A stretch of DNA of 64,000 nt from Cornus controversa (Eukaryota; Streptophyta; Magnoliopsida; Cornales; Cornaceae). The stretch covers positions 1,488,001 to 1,552,000 of the forward strand of contig CM048850.1 in NCBI GenBank assembly GCA_026545225.1, given 5' to 3'. The notes below the pieces were generated by a model. It made no database searches and was not told where the DNA came from. It worked only from the letters and a program-made list of their open reading frames with translations. The position numbers and the translations under genes were made by a program. Of this stretch, positions 24,417 through 35,700 are shown one piece after another (position 1 is the first letter of the stretch; the number at the start of each line of letters is the position of its first letter).

Positions 24417-24429
24417 AAGTTTGGGGGTG
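24417..24429 (+). promoter_or_regulatory. Polypurine tract of element C
   Basis: AAGTTTGGGGGTG abuts the LTR start TGATAGGC. It is the third copy of this motif in the 3' region of C and the only one next to an LTR. Confidence 0.88.
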
Positions 24430-25940
24430 TGATAGGCATTGAATGTTACGCATTCTAACCTCTTAACTTATGTATTTATTCTCGTAGTGATAGATTATTT
24501 TGTTATTTTACTTTATTTTAGTGTTTTCTGTATTTTCAGGGCCTTAATGATTATTTCAATTAAAACTATGATTTTGGGCTTTTAAAGAAGACAACCAAGA
24601 TGGTTAGATGAAGCCTACATCAAGGAGATTCATTCAACTATTTATTTCAACTCAAATCAGCCCAAAGAAGAGGTCCAAGAGAATTACAGCTGCTTAAGAA
24701 GGTTTCGGGCCTAAAGCCCAAATCTGCGCATAATACAATCTTAATCCAATTTTGGAAAACGGACCAGAGTTTTGTTTTCGAGCCTCAAATAGACATAATT
24801 TTTGCGAAAGATTGAATGAAACTTGATTCTGCACACTTTTGTATTTCACGAAAATTCAGTGAATCGAACTTTTAGTGGGTCAAAAGTTGGGCCGCACATC
24901 AGTAGGAAAAAGCCACCTGATTAGTGCTGCGGGAAAACCTAATTAATTCCTAATTGGATTAGGACTTTGGTGTATTCTCTTGGGGCATAAAGTGAAGGAT
25001 TGGAGGCTGAGTTGGGAAGAGAACACAGAGAATTGGAGAGTCTGAGAGAGCTTTTGGATAGAACAGAAGATATACTTTGCAGAGCCATTGGAGAATGAAG
25101 TCATACGCATAATTCATGAAGATGATACCTTCTTCCTCAACAGTTGAAGCTTCTTCTTTTACTATGAGCGGCTAGTTTATCCACTAGGGTTTTGATGTAG
25201 CCCTAACAAAGCATCAATGGTTTGATTGTTTTAATTATTGGGGACCTTTATATACATGCATAGATTGTGTAATTTAGAGGATTTTTATTATACAATTGAG
25301 TAATAAAAGTCTTATAAATTCAGTTTCAATGATTTCTTATCCTGTCTTAGATATTTAGTTGTTGTTATTGAACTCAATCTCTCTTATTTTCTATGATCAT
25401 GAGAGTAATTATTACATAATGGTAATCACTGAATATATCATTAAAAGCTTTGATGGATTATGCCTAGAGAAGATGAACCATACCGCACCCTAAATTAGAG
25501 TAGTTAGGCAGATGGCCCATGCCAATCGAAAATAGTCCATGACTTAGCCTTAATCATATGTTATCTTCTTGAGGGATGAAGGTGAGCTTGTAGCCACCGA
25601 CACCACTTATGCATGATGTAATTCCCCATAGTTGATTCAATTGACCATGATTGTGGAGTTAGTGGTGAAGTCAAATACCCTAGATTTCTCTTATACTATC
25701 TTCACTTTCTATTTTACTTTGATTTATTTTATTTTACTTTTTAATTAGTTTAGTTTAAAAAGCAGAATTCTTTTCTTCTGAATTTAATTATAATTAATTC
25801 CGTATTCCAACTCATGAGACCATAATCCCTGAGGTTCGACACCCCTTTTGATAGCCCTATTCTACAAGGAATTCATTCTATTACGAAGTGTGGCAATTTT
25901 TAATTGATATACTTTTTGATTCACACTCACACATGAATCA
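24430..25940 (+). repeat. 3' LTR of element C
   Basis: A 1511-bp LTR from TGATAGGCATTGAATG to CACACATGAATCA, in the opposite orientation to and homologous with the LTRs of D and E. A TATA-like TTTATATA lies at 25247-25254. The 3' flank TTTCT cannot be tested as a target duplication because the 5' end of C is outside the window. Confidence 0.9.
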
Positions 25941-26667
25941 TTTCTAAATCGTGACTATAGGTCACTACTGACCACGTGACGCACAATGCAACTCTAATGT
26001 TAATGCATAGTCACATGAATCATATATTTCATACAACACATAACATATAGCATGTTAATTCAAACAAACACATGGGATGCATGATATGGGATGTAATGCA
26101 TCTAAACAACCCAATATCTCAGCCCTCGGGCTAACACTAGGAAAGTACCCCTGACCACCCATGATTCAAGTATGTCCTCTGCTTGAGCAAACGAACTTTC
26201 ATGGCCCAGTTTCCTTTAGTACTCTAGTACACACTAGAATGCCTCAATCCTCATCCTCAAATGAGTTCACAATCATTTCTCACCATTCATTCTAGGTATC
26301 CATACCTATAGCTATGACAATTTATACATCATCTCATAACTCCAATTTATCACATAATTGGATCATTACTCCTCGTTCTTAAGTTTCTAAACCTAGTACC
26401 TCAATTACATTCCATGACTCAACAAGTCATTCCAAGTCCTTACATGGTTTAACCATTTCCTTTCATCCCTAGGTGTCCAAACCTAGTACTCTAATAGCTA
26501 TTCAAAAATCATTAAATCCTCAACCTTTATCCATCATCCCTAGGTGTTCCAACCTAGTACTCTACCTTCTTGTATCAGGTACATAAACCAACATTCTCAA
26601 CCATACACATGATATTTCCATTCCCCATCGTCCCTAGGTATTCTAACTTAGAGCTCTGATACCATTC
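25941..26667 (-). mobile_element. Leader region of an old tRNA-Met-primed element (G)
   Basis: There is no gene. Read on the - strand this is the sequence just inside a 5' LTR. It contains several degenerate units of the form CCTAGGTnTCCAAACCTAGTACTC (near 26291, 26466, 26527 and 26630), the last merging into a primer-site sequence. The same kind of array is found in the leader of F (42720-42960), which supports assignment to a related long-LTR Ty3/gypsy element. Confidence 0.55.
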
Positions 26668-26771
26668 TGTAATGCTCCGATCCCCCGACTCTCGAGAAAT
26701 CAGAGGTTAACCCGTCCATTAGTCCTAATGGACCCTTTTTACCCTCTATAAAGTACCATGCTCTGATACCA
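26653..26771 (-). promoter_or_regulatory. Two tRNA-Met primer binding sites with an LTR-end-like segment between them
   Basis: GCTCTGATACCA (+ strand), complementary on the other strand to TGGTATCAGAGC as in tRNA-Met-primed elements, occurs at 26653-26664 and 26760-26771. Each is followed by TTCTGT and an LTR-end-like sequence: TGTAATGCTCCGATCC at 26668 and TGTCACATCCTGATTC at 26775. Only the second is followed by a long LTR. Confidence 0.7.
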
Positions 26772-26774
26772 TTC

Positions 26775-27414
26775 TGTCACATCCTGATTCTCGAGGCCCG
26801 AAAACTGAGGTGTGACTCCGTGAGATCACCCTCATGATATAACCATCACCTGATCATACAATCTCAATTTCCTATTATTTTTAAGAAATTTGGGCATCAC
26901 CCATTTGAATAAATCAGATCCTGATGTGTCATTCATACTTTAAACCTAAATTGGATACTTCTGAGCACATGTCCCCCAACATTTATATCTTAAATTCAAA
27001 ATGGACACTTTTGGGCATGTGTCCCCCCATCCTACACATCCTAAATTAAAAATGGACACTTTTGGGCACGTGTCCCCCCATTCTACACATCTTAACACAA
27101 TTGAAATATAACTCAATCCCTGAATGTCTGTCTCATATACATACATCAAATAAAACATATAAGTTACACATATAATAATGTAACTACAACCTCAAAATAA
27201 TATCACATGCCACAAGCCGGCATGGATAGCTACCATAACATAATTTAAACATAATCTTCAAAACTCAATCAAATGACCATTGAGCTCCTTTTTGAGTCCT
27301 AAAACCTCCACAAGTGACTATGAAGTCCATTTTTCATCCAATCTTGGCACACAACCTGGAAAATGTTGGGGGGAATGGGGTGAGCACCACGGCGGCTCAG
27401 TAGAGATACCCCAA
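26775..27414 (-). repeat. LTR of element G, piece 1
   Basis: It starts TGTCACATCCTG next to the primer site and resembles the inner end of the F LTRs (a TGTCACGCCCC-type start, CATGCCGGCATGGATAGC, GGTGAGCACCACGGCGGCTCAG). It contains three near-repeats of a CACTTTTGGGCAYGTGTCCCCC-type unit at about 26950-27090. It is interrupted at 27414 by B1. Confidence 0.65.
27410..27414. repeat. Target site duplication CCCAA, left copy (B1)
   Basis: CCCAA precedes the B1 terminus TGATTCGTG and recurs at 34883-34887 after …CCTATCA. Confidence 0.93.
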
Positions 27415-28845
27415 TGATTCGTGTGTGAGTGTGACTCAAAAAGTATATCAATTAAAATTTTCCACACTTCGCAATAGAATGAATTCCTTGCAGAATAGGG
27501 CTATCGAAAGGGGTATCGTACCTCAGGGACTGTGGTCTGACTGTGTTGGATATAAGGAATTAATTCTAATTAAATTTAAAAGAAGTAAATTCTGATTTTT
27601 AAAACTAAATTAACTAATGAAGCAATTGAACAAAAGCAAGAAAAACTAAGGAGTGTAGAGAATATAAGATAAGTCTAGGGTAATTGATTTCACCACTAAC
27701 TTCACAATCAATGGTCAATTGAACTAACTATGGGGCATCATATCATGCATAAGTGGTGTCGGTGGCTACAAGCTCACCTCCATCCGTCAAGAAGATAACA
27801 TATGATTAAGGCTAAGTCATGGACTATCTTCGATTAGCATGGGCCATCTGCCTAACTACTCTAATCTAGGGTGTAGTATGGTTCATCTTCTCTAGGCATA
27901 ATCCATCAAAGCTTTTAATGATATATTCAGTGAAAACCATTGTGTAATAATCACTCTCATGATCACAGAAAATAAGAGGGACGAGTTCAATAACAACAAT
28001 CAAGTATCTAAGACAAGATAAGAAATCATTGAAACTGAATTTATAAGACTTTTATTGCTCAATTCTATAAGAAGAATCCTCTAAATTACACAATCTATGA
28101 ATGAATACAAAAATCCCCAATAATTAGAACAATCAAACCAGTGATGTTTAGTTAGGGCTCCATCAAAACCCTGGTGGCTGAACTAGTCGCTCATGATACG
28201 CCTTGTTCTCCAATGATTCTCTATTCCAAAAGCTCTTCAAAGCTGCTGCCAAGCCTCCTCCATACAGCCCTAATTTGTCACTTTAAATAGCCAAGAGAAT
28301 ACATCAAAGTCCTAATCCAATTAGGAATTAATTAGGTTTTCCCGCAGCACTAATCAGGTGGGTTTTTCCTGCTGACTTCGGCCCAACTTTTGACCCACTA
28401 GAAGTCCGATTTACGGAATTTTCGTGAAATACAACAGTGTGCAGAATCAAATTTCGTTCAACCCAACGCGAGAATTATGTTAATTTGAGGCTCGGAAATA
28501 ATACTTCTGGTCCGTTTTCCAAAACGGGATTAAGACTGCATTATGCGCAGATTTGGGCTTCAGGCCCGAAACCTTCTTAAGCTGTTGTAATTCTCTTGGA
28601 CCTCTTCCTTGAGCTGATTTGAGTTAAATTATGGAGTTGAATGGATCCCTTTGGAGTAGGCTTCATCTAACCATCTTGGATGTCATCTTTAAAAGCCCAA
28701 AATCTTGGTTTTAACTGAAATAATCATTAAGGCCCTGAAAATACAGAAAACACTAAAACAAAGTAAAATAACAAAATAATCTATCACTAAGAGAATAAAA
28801 TACATAAGTTAAGAGGCTAGAATGCATAACATTCAACGCCTATCA
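27415..28845 (-). repeat. 3' LTR of B1
   Basis: 1431 bp, TGATTCGTG…GCCTATCA on the + strand, almost identical to 33452-34882. It is related to but clearly diverged from the C/D/E LTRs, mainly in the central part. Confidence 0.95.
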
Positions 28846-31342
28846 CACCCCCAAACTTACATATTGCTAGTCCCTTAGCAATAGAATAAAACAAAACTAA
28901 AACAAAGAAACTACTAAACACTAAGTAAACTACCCAACTCCACTTTCGTGGGAGAAACGATTGCATTTAGCATATGCAACAAGCCTTTAAACCCCTAGGT
29001 TCCCCCTAGTGGACGAGTATAGTCTCGTGAGGGTTTCCAGAAATGTTACCCACAAACATTCAAAACTCTGTTTCAACATTAATTCAAGAAGAAGATTACA
29101 ATATATAGTTACAAAGTTGCATTCAAGAATAGTTTCAAACTTTCAAATTCTATAATTCAAAGCAATGGTCCCCATACATAATTCACATCAACATATCTCA
29201 AAATAATCAACTCTAGCTCCCTCGTGTAAAGTGAACTAGCAATCATCTTATGTAGCATAACCAAGTTCTGAATATATTAAGGCACATACCCCTTCAACTC
29301 ACTAGCTCCCCTTATTGAACTCATACTTCCCAACATGCATACATGACTTTTTCATCATTTTTTTCTTTTCATTCCCTTTTTTTTTTCATTGCTTTATTGG
29401 TTGTGCAATGTCTTGATCTATTGAGCTTTCTGAAAGATCCATGTAGCAAGCTTTCAGTCAGTGACTCCCAAACCAGATGGCTTTAGGGCACTAGGCTTTA
29501 AGATACCCTGGAGACCTAATTACTTGAATCAGTCAGGCTACAAATCAAGACAACCAATGCTCATCTTTTCTCACCCTTTCACTTTTGACGCGAACACTCC
29601 GTGCTTCCTGAGGCATAGAGGCCCGGTTACTCATAAAAAGGATCAAATTGATTTGCTTATTCATCACATTCTTTTTTTTTTTTTTTTTCTTCTTTTTTTT
29701 CCTTTTCATTGAAGTCAAGTAAAACACATTATCGGTACTCATTCTCAAGAAATACTAATTAATATCAAGCATATGTAACTCAATAACTCAAAACATAGGT
29801 TTATACCCCACAAGATTATGCTAGTGTGTCTGTGCATGTAAGGAAACTAAAATTAATCACTTCAAAACATGTTATTGCAAACCATGATTCAAACCACTTA
29901 ATTTAAATCACAGTTTTCAAAATTTTCAAACATACTCAAAAATTGCAAGTTAAGCACCTACATAAGGTATTAATCCCTTGAATGATGTCAAAACATTCTA
30001 TCTAAAAATAAAACAAAATAAAATAAAAAACAAACTAAGAAAATAAAATAAAATAAAATCCTAATACAAAAATAATTTCACACAAATTTCCCCCCATAAT
30101 GCAATAAAGCACAAAAATAGGCATCGCCTCACCCCCAAACTTAAACTGTACATTGTCCTCAATGTACTACCAATCGAGGCATAGAGAAGAGTAAGAACGA
30201 TATTACCAAGAATCCGAAGAATAGTGGCAAGAAAATAGAGCAAACCAATAGTATGAAGGCAATGCAAGCACACCCCCAAACTTGGATGTTTCAACCTGTC
30301 AAAACAAACCACTATACCCCAAAAACCAAGTGAAATAGTATGGGTGAAAATAAATATGAAATAGAATTTTTTTTTTTTACTGAAGAAAGAAAGAAAGAAA
30401 AAAACAATATGAAAAATAAAATAAAGAAGAAAAGAAAAAAAAATAAAAATACAAAAAAATAGTTACCTCCGAAAAAATCAAGGAGAAGGTGGTGCCGAAG
30501 CATCTAAGTCATGGCCGGAATGGAGCACCAAAATCAACCAACTAACCCTCAGTTAATGTGCAATGTCCTCCCCCAAACTTGTAGCACAAAACCTCTCAAA
30601 GAAATCCAACCAATTTTTCAAACAAAGTCTACTTCCTTGTGAAGAAGAAACTTGAGAAAATTGATCATTTAATGAGGATGGAGAAAAATAGATTGGAATG
30701 GATGATGATGGTGATGAATGATGATGATCAAGTAGTGTTATGAAATATTTTGAGAGTGTATTTTGATGTTGGAGAGGCACAAAATGCATCAAAACATGTA
30801 AATCTGAGTGGGGGGCAAGTAAAAGGCTTTGAAATTGAAGCAAAACGGATCAGCTGGGGCTTCCTAGGCTGGGCGATCGATCCCCCTAGGGCTGGGCGAT
30901 CGATCGCCCAGCTGGTTGGTCTCCCAGCTTGGGGAAAAATGGGGGCGATCGATCCCCCCTTGCTTGGGCGATCGATCCCCCCGGCTGATGCCTGTTTCGC
31001 CCTCCATCGCCCAAGGTCGACCGGGACGTGTATTTTTGGAGTCTCCATCGCCCAAGGTCGACCGAGAGCTCATTTTTTCACCCATCTTGAGTCTAAATAC
31101 CTCGGTACACCTCTTGGCATCCTCCGGAAGCAACTTATACATCAAAAACTTAAAAGAAAAAACATTAAAACGCAACTAGAATTGAAAAGAAACTAAAGAA
31201 AAACATAAACTAAAAATAAAAATAAAAATAAAATAATAAATAATAAAAATAAAAGAAAACTAAAGAAATTAAAGGATAGAAATACATACAAATCCTACAA
31301 TTTAACGTCCGTAGGCGACGATCATCAACTTCAATTGAAAGT
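28846..31342 (-). other. B1 3' non-coding region: polypurine tract, extra polypurine motifs, stem-loops, palindromes
   Basis: There is no gene. From the LTR inward: the polypurine tract (28846-28858), the stem-loop TTGCTA…TAGCAA (28864-28881), a T-rich tract (about 29670-29705), CACCCCCAAACTT at 30130-30142 and 30271-30283, the stem-loop TACATTGTCCTCAATGTA (30149-30166) and a fourth polypurine-like copy, CTCCCCCAAACTT, at 30568-30580. At about 30870-31070 there is a palindrome cluster including a perfect GGGCGATCGATCGCCC (30894-30909), plus two CGCCCAAGGTCGACCG repeats. ORF3 is absent, and no TATA box is found at the conserved place. Confidence 0.8.
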
Positions 31343-33247
31343 TCACCCAATGCCACATCTCTTGAGGATATTTAACTTTGTTCCTCCTATATGATCCTCA
31401 CCTCCTTGGGTTGAACTTAAGGTAACCGGAATGGTGTCATTGGCTTCAAAAAACACATCTCTCTGTCTTGACGGAAGATGTTTCAATTTTACCCATGGAG
31501 GAGACTCTAATGATGGCATCGGAGGAGTGCTAGAAAGAATAGGCAATGGCTCAATCGGAATCTTCCAAGGTGGAGTATTTTTTATGGCCACTACATCAAG
31601 TAAATCATTCACCCCCTCACTGGACTTCTCAACATCATGTGATAGAGCAACCGGATCAACTTCTTCAACATAATCATCAAAGCCATCCATGAAGAAACAA
31701 TCACTCTTACCTAGAGGATGTTGAATGGCATTAAAAGTATTCAATTTCACCTTAGCCTCATGAGAAATTTTATCATTAGGACTCTTTGTCACCTCTTCTT
31801 CATCAAGCTTCTTCTCCCCCACCTTGTTGTCACTTATTTCTCCATTTCTAAGAGTGGTGATGGCTTGAAATTGTTCATGGTGTGGGTTGCTTGAAGAAGA
31901 AATATTTTCGAGGACATGAACCCCTCTTGGGTTGGCAACTGGTTGAGTTGGTAGTTTCCCCTCTTCTCTTTTACTCAAGGCATTGACAAGTTGTCCAAAC
32001 TGAGATTCTAGTTTGGCAATCGACTGAGATTGAGAGTGAACTAGTTGAACAGTGGATTGAAGTGTTGCTGCAGTAGCTTCCACCATCTCAACAATAGAGT
32101 CAAGATTCTCAAGTTTTTCTAGGACAATTGTCATCTTGTCCTCAATGACTGAATACCTCTGTGCCATAGGAACTTGTTCTTGATATAATTGTGAAGGCAC
32201 ATAGTTCTGAGGTTGAAAAGTGGGCTGAATTGCTGCCCCTTGCTCTTGTGGAAGATCGAAAAATTGCCCAAGTGAAGGACAATTATTGACATGGTGCATA
32301 GGACTCGAGCAAAAATCACATGGCTCAAATATAAGAGGGTATGGAGATGGATTAGGAACTTGACCAGTTGCCATGATTTGTACCACTCTCTGTGACACAG
32401 CATCCACAATGGTAGACATAGCATCTGCAGAACCAATCTCAAAAATATCATCTGCCTTCCTTGAATGGGTTGGTCTGCTCGAACGAGATGAAGATACATT
32501 TTGCAAAGAATTGTCACTGAGATTCTCGAACAAAGTCCATGCTTCATCTTCACTTTTTAACATAAAAGTGCCCCCACATGATGCATCTACCATCTGTCTG
32601 TTACCTTCTGTCAGTCCCTCATAAAAACATTGCACTAACTGCCACTTTGAAACTTGATGATGAGGACACTTCCTAAGAAGGTCCGTGAATCTCTCCCATG
32701 CCTCAAAAAATTGTTCTCCCTCAAATTGAGAGAAACCAGTGATAGCTCGTCTGAATTGATTAGTCCTCCCTATCGGAAAATATTTCTTCAAAAACTCATG
32801 TTGCATTTGAGTCCATGTAGTGATAGAGCTCACCGGTAGAGATCTGAACCAATACTTGGCCTTCTCCTTCAAAGAGAATGGAAAGAGTCGCATCCGAAAA
32901 GCATCTTCTGAGAAGTTATGAATTTTCGTTAATGAGCAAACTTCTAAAAATTCATCCAAGTGCTTGTACGGATCCTCATGAGTCAACCCAAAATAAGATG
33001 GCAACATATGAATGATACTGGGCTTGATCTCATAATTCTGTGCAGTGACATTAGGTAATTGAAATTCAGCTGGTGAATTATAAGTCTCTGGGACATAGTA
33101 GTCTCTGAGTAAACATGCCCTCTCCACAACAACATTAGGCACGATATTGTTCTCCTCATTATTACCACGCACACCATTCATGATGTAAATAATCTCTTCC
33201 TCTTGCTCAATGGTATGGTGATTGAAGTACCGGAAAAGAAAAAACAA
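31343..33247 (-). CDS. gag: B1 gag polyprotein, single long frame
   Basis: The frame has 634 codons. The likely functional start is the internal MNGVRGNNEENN (near 33180), because the first 20 or so residues lack the MxxRRS-type N-terminus seen in E and A. Domains: capsid-like block at residues 80-215 (PSYFGLTHEDPYKHLDEFLE, MRLFPFSLKEKAKYWFRSLP, EFLKKYFPIGRTNQFRRAIT), then CDFCSSPMHHVNNC, a CCHC zinc knuckle (C-X2-C-X4-H-X4-C, residues about 310-324), a probable coiled coil at about 365-430 (MTIVLEKLENLDSIVEMVEA), and a C-terminal stretch matching the gag-to-pol linker of relatives. The product would form the particle that packages the element RNA. It appears whole, and no pol follows. Confidence 0.88.
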   Translation of the reverse strand: MFFLFRYFNHHTIEQEEEIIYIMNGVRGNNEENNIVPNVVVERACLLRDYYVPETYNSPAEFQLPNVTAQNYEIKPSIIHMLPSYFGLTHEDPYKHLDEFLEVCSLTKIHNFSEDAFRMRLFPFSLKEKAKYWFRSLPVSSITTWTQMQHEFLKKYFPIGRTNQFRRAITGFSQFEGEQFFEAWERFTDLLRKCPHHQVSKWQLVQCFYEGLTEGNRQMVDASCGGTFMLKSEDEAWTLFENLSDNSLQNVSSSRSSRPTHSRKADDIFEIGSADAMSTIVDAVSQRVVQIMATGQVPNPSPYPLIFEPCDFCSSPMHHVNNCPSLGQFFDLPQEQGAAIQPTFQPQNYVPSQLYQEQVPMAQRYSVIEDKMTIVLEKLENLDSIVEMVEATAATLQSTVQLVHSQSQSIAKLESQFGQLVNALSKREEGKLPTQPVANPRGVHVLENISSSSNPHHEQFQAITTLRNGEISDNKVGEKKLDEEEVTKSPNDKISHEAKVKLNTFNAIQHPLGKSDCFFMDGFDDYVEEVDPVALSHDVEKSSEGVNDLLDVVAIKNTPPWKIPIEPLPILSSTPPMPSLESPPWVKLKHLPSRQRDVFFEANDTIPVTLSSTQGGEDHIGGTKLNILKRCGIG

Positions 33248-33428
33248 AAAAAAAAATTAGATTAGTAGCAAAAATAAAATTTCTAAACTAAAAAATAAAA
33301 TAAAACTAATTAGTAATTGAAAAGAAAGCAATAAAAATAAAAAAAATAAATAAATAAAAGAAAAAAAATTCCTAAACTAAAAATCTAATTAGAACTAATT
33401 CTAAAAATCCAAACAATCAAATAGACAG

Positions 33429-33446
33429 TCCCCGGCAACGGCGCCA
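33429..33446 (-). promoter_or_regulatory. Primer binding site of B1, tRNA-Asp type
   Basis: TCCCCGGCAACGGCGCCA on the + strand, five bases inside the 5' LTR. Confidence 0.95.
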
Positions 33447-33451
33447 AAAAT

Positions 33452-34882
33452 TGATTCGTGTGTGAGTGTGACTCAAAAAGTATATCAATTAAAATTTTCC
33501 ACACTTCGCAATAGAACGAATTCCTTGCAGAATAGGGCTATCGAAAGGGGTATCGTACCTCAGGGACTGTGGTCTGACTGTGTTGGATATAAGGAATTAA
33601 TTCTAATTAAATTTAAAAGAAGTAAATTCTGATTTTTAAAACTAAATTAACTAATGAAGCAATTGAACAAAAGCAAGAAAAACTAAGGAGTGTAGAGAAT
33701 ATAAGATAAGTCTAGGGTAATTGATTTCACCACTAACTTCACAATCAATGGTCAATTGAACTAACTATGGGGCATCATATCATGCATAAGTGGTGTCGGT
33801 GGCTACAAGCTCACCTCCATCCGTCAAGAAGATAACATATGATTAAGGCTAAGTCATGGACTATCTTCGATTGGCATGGGCCATCTGCCTAACTACTCTA
33901 ATCTAGGGTGTAGTATGGTTCATCTTCTCTAGGCATAATCCATCAAAGCTTTTAATGATATATTCAGTGAAAACCATTGTGTAATAATCACTCTCATGAT
34001 CACAGAAAATAAGAGGGACGAGTTCAATAACAACAATCAAGTATCTAAGACAAGATAAGAAATCATTGAAACTGAATTTATAAGACTTTTATTGCTCAAT
34101 TCTATAAGAAGAATCCTCTAAATTACACAATCTATGAATGAATACAAAAATCCCCAATAATTAGAACAATCAAACCAGTGATGTTTAGTTAGGGCTCCAT
34201 CAAAACCCTGGTGGCTGAACTAGTCGCTCATGATACGCCTTGTTCTCCAATGATTCTCTATTCCAAAAGCTCTTCAAAGCTGCTGCCAAGCCTCCTCCAT
34301 ACAGCCCTAATTTGTCACTTTAAATAGCCAAGAGAATACATCAAAGTCCTAATCCAATTAGGAATTAATTAGGTTTTCCCGCAGCACTAATCAGGTGGGT
34401 TTTTCCTGCTGACTTCGGCCCAACTTTTGACCCACTAGAAGTCCGATTTACGGAATTTTCGTGAAATACAACAGTGTGCAGAATCAAATTTCGTTCAACC
34501 CAACGCGAGAATTATGTTAATTTGAGGCTCAGAAATAAGACTTCTGGTCCATTTTCCAAAACGGAATTAAGACTGCATTATGCGCAGATTTGGGCTTCAG
34601 GCCCGAAACCTTCTTAAGTTGTTGTAATTCTCTTGGACCTCTTCCTTGGGCTGATTTGAGTTAAATTATGGAGTTGAATGGATCCCTTTGGAGTAGGCTT
34701 CATCTAACCATCTTGGATGTCATCTTTAAAAGCCCAAAATCTTGGTTTTAACTGAAATAATCATTAAGGCCCTGAAAATACAGAAAACACTAAAACAAAG
34801 TAAAATAACAAAATAATCTATCACTAAGAGAATAAAATACATAAGTTAAGAGGCTAGAATGCATAACATTCAACGCCTATCA
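33452..34882 (-). repeat. 5' LTR of B1
   Basis: 1431 bp, nearly identical to 27415-28845 (about seven substitutions and no length change seen). The outer terminus …CAACGCCTATCA is followed by CCCAA. Confidence 0.95.
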
Positions 34883-34887
34883 CCCAA
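34883..34887. repeat. Target site duplication CCCAA, right copy (B1)
   Basis: It matches 27410-27414. The G LTR sequence resumes after it. Confidence 0.93.
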
Positions 34888-35700
34888 CCCCACCTAAGCG
34901 CCAACTCGACACAGACCTACATGAGTGCAAGTCATGGCATCCCTATCGGCTACATGGCATATGCTAGAGCATTTAAATATACGTAGCATATTCATTAAAT
35001 AAACATAAGCAATTTTTATTACATAGACAATTCCAAGCAATGCAAGCTTCACCTCACAACTTAAATCATACGCATAAGTATTTTGTCAAACACCATGCAT
35101 ACAACATGTTCAGGGATAATGCCTACATCTCATGGATAATCATAACTAATCATAAGCATTATCAAATCAAGAATTTTGCATACACTCTTCAAAACCATAC
35201 ATTTTAACATAATTCATATACTTTAAAAAAACATAAAGTCATCCTTACACATAGCATCATCTCAAGGATATCACACATGTTCACATGTCTCAATATTATC
35301 ACATAGAGCATTTATACATATCAAATTTAGCATACAATTATCACAAGAGCAACTACGAATTTAAAGCCCAAATCCCAACTCTCCTATGCATGCTAACCCA
35401 CCAAGGAAACTACATAATTCCTATAGAATTGACGTTAGGGAGGAATGAATACCCCCTACCTCAATCTTTGTAAAAGTCCTACAACCACGGCTGCCACTAT
35501 CAAAATTAGCCCCCATTTCTTTGACGTCGGGCCATTTTCGGCCACTAATAACCACTTTGTTAGTCCATCAACCAAGCTGGGAATCCACCTCACTCAAACA
35601 CTCAATCAAAGCTCGTCGGAATCATCCAAAATCACCAAAATAGCCTATCCTAAATAGCCGGCCATCATCACCATGCTTTGACACTTTCAGTCCAACCTCA
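34888..35700 (-). repeat. LTR of element G, piece 2
   Basis: No gene. AT-rich sequence with many CATAAGCAT and TCACA-type words, similar in texture to the F LTR segment that follows its own CGGCTCAGTAGG motif. It is bounded by B1 on the left and by F on the right, where it ends in CCTCA. Confidence 0.55.
35696..35700. repeat. Target site duplication CCTCA, left copy (F)
   Basis: CCTCA before the F terminus TGTCACGCC; the same five bases follow the other terminus at 46055-46059. Confidence 0.9.

Larger units (their letters stand above)
18828..25940 (+). mobile_element. Element C, right part: pol to 3' LTR (Athila-type)
   Basis: The + strand order is protease end and linker, RT, RNase H and pol tail (18833-20904), spacer with palindromes and TATA (21148-21272), ORF3 remnant (21687-22823), 3' non-coding region (22824-24416), polypurine tract (24417-24429) and 3' LTR (24430-25940). 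It continues the fragment at 316-1360 across the D insertion. Its 5' LTR is not in the window. Sequence after 25940 resembles the leader of a tRNA-Met-primed element, so C probably sits inside G. It is the oldest of the C/D/E nest, a fossil with several breaks. Confidence 0.88.
27415..34882 (-). mobile_element. B1: young gag-only Athila-type element inserted in the G LTR
   Basis: A 7468-bp element with two LTRs of 1431 bp, a tRNA-Asp primer site, one long gag frame, a spacer with palindromes, a 3' non-coding region and a polypurine tract, and a perfect CCCAA duplication. There is no protease, RT, RNase H, integrase or ORF3. I counted about seven differences between the LTRs (roughly 0.5%), so it is recent, plausibly well under a million years at the usual grass rate and more if the host is a slow-evolving tree. 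The gag frame looks whole. It must have depended on enzymes from a relative. Confidence 0.92.
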
